Positions 57,101 to 64,000 of a stretch of 64,000 bases of DNA are shown piece by piece. The DNA is from Rutpela maculata (lineage: Eukaryota; Arthropoda; Insecta; Coleoptera; Cerambycidae): assembly GCA_936432065.2 (NCBI GenBank), contig OW386291.2, forward strand, positions 108,999,823 through 109,063,822, written 5' to 3'. The position numbers and the translations under genes are program-made. The first letter of the stretch is position 1. Each line of letters opens with the position of its first letter. The notes under the pieces are model-generated. The model was not told where the DNA came from, did no database searches, and saw nothing but the letters and a program-made list of their open reading frames with translations.

Positions 57101-57933
57101 TAGTCACAGAAACCCCAAGAACACCATTCGAAAGAATCAATATCGATTTATTCGAATTCCCTACTCGAAATTATGCTTTAACCATTCGCGACGAATTAAC
57201 TAAATTCACGCAAGCATATGCAGTCCCGGATAAATCCGCAAAATCTGTCGTAAACACTTTGTTGTTATATTTCCAACATTATGGTACCCCATTAAGAATC
57301 CATTGCGATTACGGTGGCGAATTTGACAACCGCTTGCTCAAAGATCTCTGCACCCTCTACGACATAAAATTAACTTATTCAAGCGTAGGACATCCCCAAT
57401 CGAACGGATCCATAGAAAGATTTCATGCTACTTTAGCCGAAATGATAAGAATCCACAAAACTGAAAACCCAAACGAACATCCTTTCACGATTTTACCATA
57501 TGCAGTAATATGCTATAACAATTCGGTAAATAAAACACACGGTTTTACCCCATATGAACTTATCTTTGGTCATACATCTAACAGACCACCCGAAACTTTG
57601 TACAACCAAAAAGAACTAATAACTAAATACGTTAGAGATTTAAACAATAGAATATCCCACTACTATAAAATAGCCCGTAGTCGAACACAATCTCAAAAAG
57701 AGAAAGCAAAAGTTCGCTTCGACAGAAATATTCCCCAAAAACGACCTGAATACAAAATAGGTGACTTAGTTTATGTAAAAGAATCACAAATTAAGAACAA
57801 ACTACAAAACAAATTTAACGGTCCCTTTAAAATAAAAGAAATTTTTCAAAATTCTGCTACCCTATTAAATCTCGAAACAAAACAAGAGACTAAAGTAAAT
57901 TTTGATAGAATGAAACCATATACTGAAAATTAA
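54001..57933 (+). CDS. pol: Pol polyprotein: protease, RT, RNase H, integrase
   Basis: The frame is open from 54001 (after a stop at 53998), -1 relative to gag and overlapping its last 154 nt. Recognisable pol starts near 54190. Numbering from the TTG codon at 54235: LIDTGAG (protease active site) at 1-7; RT with a VVVDYRKLNELT phrase and LDLASGFHQIEI, then YMDD at 435-438; RNase H with TDAS (D584), IEREL, TDHRPL and NADALS; integrase zinc module H901, H908, C938, C941 and catalytic triad D971, D1025, E1061, a DD35E spacing. All key residues are present. The protein ends 106 nt before the env frame proper, with no stop or frameshift in 1233 codons. There is no obvious chromodomain. Confidence 0.92.
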   Translation, partial: SSGFSFRSGVPRGYSNTTNRPIRPNIKPNTNNESQRQFRSNAELPRTNVHVNTLSHTLLTVNSKNLYYIKDATGKFKILIDTGAGISIFKPKTAENYRRRSPENVIIQGITDQKIYINESVLIPFSDESHKVYIYNLDIDFDGLLGAGFLEHYECRVDFKNKQLVTNFKTVPLFKVTEETTVNLPVQPTGNSNIKNQNPNLGNIKNLISIEPRMEKICKLKCNLQNTEAILLAQENEKVRLPNAIVKIDNNGEFLTSIINANAIPKTVNFSNIKLEPVQKFKSIFNLNTQNSDSHLQTDRSFEIRNELRLDHLNEEEAEIVTQLCLDFQDIFYLEGDNLTFTNEIKHSIDTNDSKPVFTKSYRYPHIHKEEVKTQVSNMLDQGIIRPSISPWSSPVWVVPKKLDASGKQKWRVVVDYRKLNELTIDDKYPLPNISDLLDQLGKCQYFTTLDLASGFHQIEIDAKDIQKTAFTVENGHFEFVRMPFGLKNAPSTFQRVMDNILLGIQNERCLVYMDDIIVYSPTIHEHISRLTEVFKRLQKANLKIQPDKCEFLRKEVAYLGHLITKDGVKPNPSKVDAILNFPQPKNQKEIKSFLGLAGYYRRFIPNFSKITKPLTKLLQKDIPFLFDNDCIKSFQDLKQTLTTTPILIYPNFDEPFVLTTDASAFAVGSVLSQGPIGKDLPIAYASRTLCSAETKYSTIERELLSIVWSVKHFRPYLYGRKFKLVTDHRPLTWLFSIKDPGSRLARWRLKLEEYDYEIIYKPGKINKNADALSRIKINHFSECSKFYSKVLAANDEESDDDENPDDNNEITNEQISQEFETFANLYKTTSLIDYSKIKASNKQLLYREHKDIITFFQQNNLQDLHHKIIEDIFEENPEFHNDKINIVSSKTVRHRRYFIIPLPFDIESVIEHLFLVLFKNQDVLDLSKTYFVENNLDLPILEILSFIFAEKDLKVVICQDIVRTADEDEIPIILEQNHFGKNNLHRGINETIRRIREKYTWQGLTKDVENFIKNCETCQKTKVCRKNLNNPLVVTETPRTPFERINIDLFEFPTRNYALTIRDELTKFTQAYAVPDKSAKSVVNTLLLYFQHYGTPLRIHCDYGGEFDNRLLKDLCTLYDIKLTYSSVGHPQSNGSIERFHATLAEMIRIHKTENPNEHPFTILPYAVICYNNSVNKTHGFTPYELIFGHTSNRPPETLYNQKELITKYVRDLNNRISHYYKIARSRTQSQKEKAKVRFDRNIPQKRPEYKIGDLVYVKESQIKNKLQNKFNGPFKIKEIFQNSATLLNLETKQETKVNFDRMKPYTEN

Positions 57934-57944
57934 ATTTATTTTCA

Positions 57945-57946
57945 GG
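57945..57946 (+). promoter_or_regulatory. 3' splice acceptor for env mRNA
   Basis: TTTATTTTCAG ends at 57945, 12 bp after the pol stop, with a pyrimidine-rich run before it. Joining to the donor at 52452 gives a phase-2 junction that keeps the env frame open. The residues immediately downstream are strongly hydrophobic, as in a signal peptide. Confidence 0.75.
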
Positions 57947-59785
57947 TTTCTCCTGCTGTTCGGATCAGCATTCTGTCAATACAAAATTACCCCGATCAAT
58001 AACACTGTTGGTGTATACTATCACCAAGACACGGACATCGTGGTGACAAATGACAAATGGACTCTACTAGTGCATAAAAACATTTCATCCCTCAAACTAG
58101 CTTTTGACAAAAATCAAAATATCTTAGACAGAATCCTGTACACTCTCCATAATGGTGATCATAAGTCAATTATTTTTACGAGTGAAATTAAAACAGACTT
58201 TAACCTTTTAACACAAATATCCAACTCTATAAAAATGAAATTTGACGAAATCTTTTCAGATACAAAAAGATATAAACGAGGAATACTTAACGGTATCGGT
58301 ACAATATTCAAATCCATAACTGGTAACCTAGATGCTGAAGATGGCCAGTACTATACTAATTGTATAAATAAACTAAATAATGACGAACATCAATTGGAAA
58401 ACTTAATCAAAAATCAAATTTCAGTTACAACTTCTGTTATTAAAAACTTCAACTCGACTATACAAAAATTACAAATTGACGAGGAAACCTTTAACAAAGA
58501 TCTCGAAGAAATAGAACACACAATTCAAACAATGACTCAAGCTATCGAGGCTGCTCACATAAAACTAAAATTTTTATACATTTCCGAACAATTAATGGCA
58601 AGCTATTTGTATATCGAAGATAATTTAAACGACATTCTAAATTCAATAACATTTGCCAGACTAGGAATCATTCACACGTCAATCATAACCCCTAATCATT
58701 TGGTAACAGCATTACAAGAAATTTCACAGAGCTTACGAAGGAACAATTTGCCTCTCCCCATTAAATTATCGGCAGTTGCTAAGTATTTGGATATTATTGA
58801 ATTACAAGCGTTTCAAATGGATTCTAACTTAGTATTTGTTTTAACAATACCACTTGTTGAACCCCAAAATTATAACACCTATCGCCTATATCCTATCCCG
58901 ATACTTGATAACAGAACTGGTCTACATCATATTTTATCTATTTCACAAAAATATATCGCGAGAGATGATGATTCTTTGATGTACATACCTATACAAAATT
59001 TGAAAGAATGCAAACCACTTTATTTTGGAACCAAACTATGTTCGAACCTGTTTGCATATCCTATCGACCAAAATGCCATTTGTGAGGCTAGAATATTAAA
59101 ACCATTGCCGAAACTCCCAGAAAATTGTCAAACTTCCTTCATCATTAGTCAAGGATACAACGTCCAAGAACTTGAAGACAACACATGGCTAGTAATTAAT
59201 TCCGAACCACTTCACATTACCATCAACTGTCCGAAGAGAGAATCCATAACAGAGCTAATTAATAAAAATTCCATCATAAAACTACAACCAGGATGTTACG
59301 CCTATGCAGGCATTACTCGAATACAAGCCAGTGCTAAAGACTTTTCCGAAATTAAGGACAATTCACATCCAATCCAAATTCCTTTTGAATGCTGCAATCA
59401 CATGCCCGACAAAATCGAAATTCCAAAATTAAAACCGCTTAAATTAAACAGTCTCGACGTAGAAGATTTAGATATTGCTAAAAACAAACTAGAGCAATAT
59501 TCTAAAGACCTAGACGACATCATAAACGAACCTTTTGTGACCAAACATGTATCTTGGTTCACATACTTCATAATCACTCTCATCATCCTACTAGTTCTAC
59601 TTTACATAACTTGTAAATGCAGAAGAAGAAGATGTGGAGCATTGCGAATCCAACCCTCAACGGATAACCCTCCTTCACCTCCTTCAGAGCGAAGCAGAGT
59701 ATTTACCAAATTTCCTAGACTGATCCCTCCAAGAAAGCGACCCGGTATTAGACCTCAAGAAGAAGAGGACATCGAGTTAACATAG
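57946..59785 (+). CDS. env: Envelope glycoprotein (second exon)
   Basis: Open from 57914 to the stop at 59783-59785. The first unspliced candidate start is only GTG at 58040, so translation most likely begins at the leader AUG after splicing. A hydrophobic signal segment follows the acceptor. A furin-type site RYKR is at residues 77-80 (numbered from 58040), followed directly by a Gly/Ile-rich segment typical of a fusion peptide. A long helical, coiled-coil-prone region lies at about 100-190, then a Cys-containing ectodomain. One membrane span is at about 507-525, followed by CKCRRRRC and a ~55-residue acidic/proline tail. The layout is that of errantivirus Env (baculovirus F-like class I fusion protein). 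It acts at the cell or virion membrane. No break was seen. Confidence 0.88.
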
Positions 59786-60008
59786 ACTTTCATGTGGAGT
59801 TTTGCCCTTGTCTATTAATTTAGACTATTGTATTTTATCCTTATTACGTTATGTAATGTATTATTATCGCTTACCAATTTTAACTTTTACATTATTTTAT
59901 TATTTTGCTTTGTATTCATTCAACATTGTTTCAATTTATTTTTGCATTATATTCATTTAACGTTTTAACAATTTTCAAAAGTTGCTGCATAACATCAACT
60001 TTTTTATT
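59786..60008 (+). other. 3' untranslated region of the element
   Basis: AT-rich, pyrimidine-biased and non-coding, between the env stop and the polypurine tract. Confidence 0.6.
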
Positions 60009-60018
60009 AAGGGGGAAG
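60009..60018 (+). promoter_or_regulatory. Polypurine tract
   Basis: AAGGGGGAAG lies one T before the 3' LTR and would prime plus-strand DNA synthesis. Confidence 0.85.
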
Positions 60019-60019
60019 T

Positions 60020-60710
<691 letters not shown>

Positions 60711-63181
60711 TAGGGTGCTTCAGCTAAAAGTCCCCGGGTCATTATCTCGTAAAATAAAAAAGATACTTAAAATTTGTAAATCGCGGATAATTGACACCAA
60801 AAAAGGTCTTAAATAACTGCAGTTAGAATTGTCCCTTCGCAGTGCACAGAGGTGGCGCTACGGTGATAAATTATTTTTCGATGGCTGGAACCTTGAAACA
60901 TGATCCATATGATTAATGAATAAATTGTGAATAATTTTGACTATGTAAGAAATGTTGTAAATACCAGCCATTTTGGAGCTACATGAATTTTTTTCTCCAT
61001 TTTTTTGTCTCTGTAAATTTTGAAAACTCCTGTAACTCTTCTGTTTATCATTTTAGAACACCATTTATTTAGAACTTTTATGTTATTATACCGGGTGTAA
61101 ACGAATAGTGGGCCACCCCTGTAATTTCCTTGTTTTTAAAGATATCAGGATGAAATTTTGTATGGTGAAATTAGGTAAGATTTGCAACTTTTTGAGACCT
61201 ATTCGCCATATTTATCACTTCCGGTTTCACCGGATATGGCCCCAATAGTCTTTTCTAAATGGACCACCCTGTATGTTTTTACATTTTTGAAATAAAGATC
61301 ACATTTTGGATACACTTATACTATTTTGAACAATTTATACAGTGTTGCACGAAAAATAATTCGAATTTTAGTTGTCAATCTAGATGGCGGCGAATATGTT
61401 TAAATTATTTTTGTTTCAATGTAATTCATATAAAAAATACGAAAACGTCAATATGTCCAATAATACACCATACAGGGTGATGTAAACTCATTAAAATCAC
61501 ATTTTTCAAAATGACTCATTTGTTTTAAATATTATGATATGGGCCACCCGGATATTCAGAAAGCTCTATTTAGTGGGGGTTAAACGGTACCAAAAGCTCC
61601 GTAATATGTAATCGTTACCAGCAGGAATGACAATTTTTCTTAAGAAATTTATGATTTATATCTAACTTCAATTAAATTTTGATCAACCCTGTATATTTGT
61701 ATTAATATTTGTGAGGCGGAAAGCAAAAATGGACCTCTTGTCGGCAAATTCCAGTTTTTAGTTATTGATATTAAATGAATTAAGCTTTAATTCCGAACAA
61801 TTTGGTGCAAAAATCATATCTCTATGTTTTTTTTGTTTAAGTTACTAGTGCGTTTATGAAAAGAGACCTCTTGTCGGTCCCATGTTATTTCTCCATAAGC
61901 GACAAGAGGTACCTTTTCCAGGGCTGAACATCGACTGCTTTATCGATTATTTTAAGTGTCTCATCCAATTATATCGGTTTTGTAATCGATTACAACTTGT
62001 AAAGGTAATAAATCGCAAAAATCCGAAAATCGATTATTTTGACCCAAACCACTAATTCGACTGTACTGAAAAATTGACATCGCCGACAAGAGGTCCCTTT
62101 TTGCTTTCCGCCTCACATTTTATGATATGCAACAAGAATGTTAAAAGTTAAATATAAATCATAAATTCCTTAAGAAAAATTGTCATCTCTGCCGGTAACG
62201 ATTACACAATACGGAACTTTTGGTACCGTTTAACCCCTACTAAATAGAGCTTTCTGAATATCCGGGTGGCCCATAACATAATATTTAAAACAAAATCATT
62301 TTGAAAAATGTGATTTTAATGAGTTTACAGCATCCTGTATGATGTATTATTGGACATATTGACGTTTTCGTATTTTTTATATGAATTACATTGGAACAAA
62401 AATAATTTTAACATATTCGCGGCCATTTAGATTGACAACTAAAATTCGAATTATTTTTCGTACAACACTGTATAAATTGTTCAAAATAGTATAAATGTAT
62501 CCAAAATGTGATCCTTATTTCAACAATGTAAAAACATACAGGGTGGTCCATTTAGAAAAGACTATTGGGGCCATTTCCGGCGAAACCGGAAGTGATAAAT
62601 ATGGCGAATAGGTCTTAAAAAGTTGCAAATCTTATCTAATTTCACCATACAAAATTTCATCCAGATATCTTCAAAAACAAGGAAGTTACAGGGGTGGCCC
62701 ACTATTCGTTTACACCCGGTATTCCATACTTCTTATATTATTACATATTTTGAAAATTTTTACTAATTTCAAATTTTAAAAATTAGTTGCATTTGAAAAA
62801 TATAATAAGATAACAGTTTTAAATAATTGGTGTTCTAAAATGATAAACAGACAAGTTACAGAAGTTTTCAAAATTTACAGACAAAAAAATGAAGAAAAAA
62901 ATTCATGTAGCTCCAAAACGGCTGGCATTTACAAAATTTTTTACATAGTCAAAATTATTCACAATTTATTCATTAATTGTATGAATCGTGTTTCAAGGTT
63001 CCAGCCATTGAAAAATAATTTCTCACCGCAGCGCCATCTCTGCGCACTGCGAAGGAACAATTCTAACTGCAGTTATTTAAGATCTTTTTTGGTGTGAATT
63101 ATCAGCGATTTACAAATTTTAAGTATCTTTATTATTTTACGAGATAATGACCCGGGGACTTTTAGCTGAAACACCCTGTAT
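60711..63181. repeat. 2.47-kb multi-layer palindrome (fold-back element)
   Basis: The outer ends read TAGGGTGCTTCAGCTAAAAG and, inverted, TACAGGGTGTTTCAGCTAAA. Matching pairs continue inward: CGGGTGTAAACGAATAGTGG (61092/62720), GGACCACCCTGTATG (61261/62550), CAGGGTGATGTAAAC-like (61473/62335), GGGCCACCCGGATATTC (61542/62275) and GTGAGGCGGAAAGC (61711/62116). A small hairpin around GACCTCTTGTCGG lies near the centre (61861-61918). Arms are about 1.1 kb with small indels. The right end abuts the mariner-like pseudogene and the left end the (TA)n tract. The 73- and 85-codon frames inside are not recognised as genes. Confidence 0.85.
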
Positions 63182-63850
63182 ATATAATATTTTTTAAATA
63201 ACCTCAAAGTCAAAAGTCGGCAGGGGTTATATCGGGAGATCTAGCTGGCCACATTATTTCCCAAGCATTAAACAATATCTAAACTAATTTTTGTTTATTA
63301 ATGTCCAGTTATCTAAATTAATTGTTAGTTATCAATTCAGTTCACTTAACTAACTAGACGTTGATAAACGAGTGATATATAGATACCTTAATCTTTGAAA
63401 TTGTTTTACAGGCATATTATCTACAAAGAGCTCTATTTCATGTCATAGAATGTTAATAAAATTTTCGGTATTCAAATTACCGTAAAAAAAATGAGGACCT
63501 ATTATTTGGTTTTGGTATCCAGTAAAACCATAACATACATCAAATCCATATCCTGGCACTTCATTACACTGACGCAAAAACCACTGGCAAAAATCGAGAT
63601 GCCTTTGAAAGTCGCTTGGGTATAGATGGGGACTAATTCTAATTTTGTAGGGTTTGAATGTATTTTTATTTTTAAGCAACGCAACGCAGTTGTTTTTGGG
63701 ATTCCTAAATTTTCCTGCATTTCGCGAAACGATAAATTAGGATTTTCTCTTACAGTTTCTAAAACAATATTTTCTACAGCTTCTCTATCTGCTTAATTAC
63801 ATATTTTTGCTCGAGATTTTACAAATGATCTAAACTCTTTTTAAATTTTG
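63182..63850 (-). pseudogene. Split mariner-like transposase, N-terminal and middle parts
   Basis: On the minus strand: ENPNLSFREMQENLGIPKTT (DNA-binding helix-turn-helix), then PYKIRISPHLYPSDFQRHLD and FCQWFL, then after a deletion GYQNQIIGPHFFYGNLNTEN. Near 63190-63250 WPARSPDITPADF is followed by YLKNIIYT, at which point the palindromic element begins. The first catalytic Asp region is deleted, and stops are present. The C terminus is at 51581-51741. Confidence 0.7.
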
Positions 63851-64000
63851 TTGTAGCCTTTTGAATATTTGTATGTCTGGCTGTCTCTTTTCTGGATATC
63901 TAAAAATATTGTTTAAGCGGCACTTTTGGCACAAAGTTTTGCTGCCTATAACTAACCCATTAAAATAAAGCTCGGAAGCTAAAGGACCCCGCAATAATCT

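Overview
This window is AT-rich, repeat-dense animal DNA with no complete host gene. The element families (Errantivirus-type Ty3/mdg4 retrovirus-like element primed by tRNA-Ser, Jockey-like and RTE-like LINEs, Tc1/mariner-like elements, an ISL2EU-like element, tRNA-derived SINEs, many fold-back elements) point to an insect, plausibly a beetle. The species call is inference.

The centrepiece is a complete, very young retrovirus-like element at 51885-60382. Its two 363-bp LTRs differ at one base, and gag, pol and env are all open. It has a TATA/Inr promoter, an 18-nt tRNA-Ser primer site, a polypurine tract, an overlapping -1 gag/pol arrangement, and a splice donor/acceptor pair that puts env in frame with a leader AUG. 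Three hairpins with different stems but a shared loop lie between the donor and gag. The element sits inside a (TA)n tract, which itself lies inside a decayed Tc1/mariner-like transposase gene on the minus strand. The two halves of that gene are now at 51581-51741 and 63182-63850.

Layout: 1-4.5 kb dispersed repeat, Jockey-like LINE remnant (-), degenerate tandem satellite, mariner 3' remnant. 5.4-6.1 kb a pair of old dispersed repeats. 6.5-10.8 kb a pair of ~0.48-kb inverted arms around an RTE-like LINE that is split by a 1.24-kb insertion, with a smaller fold-back at its tail. 11.9-16.7 kb SINE, three LINE fragments and a possible serine-protease-like exon. 17-24 kb fold-backs and a LINE with RNase H. 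24.7-26.7 kb an RTE-like LINE with a 293-codon open RT. 27.3-28.2 kb a Penelope-like repeat array carrying a canonical type I hammerhead ribozyme on the minus strand. 28.7-34.4 kb tandem and inverted repeats. 34.4-39.3 kb a transposase-like pseudogene (-) interrupted by a 3.13-kb ISL2EU-like element. 40-44 kb Jockey-like LINEs, one split by a 1.69-kb insertion with a 4-bp target duplication. 45-51 kb tandem duplications, SINE and tRNA-like sequence, and a DD41D mariner nested in an older repeat. 51-63 kb the retrovirus-like element and its (TA)n flanks, then a 2.47-kb multi-layer palindrome.

Apart from the retrovirus-like element, nearly everything is broken by stops and frameshifts. The value of the window is a stratigraphy of nested insertions with recoverable empty sites, plus two RNA-level candidates: the hammerhead ribozyme and the leader hairpin trio.
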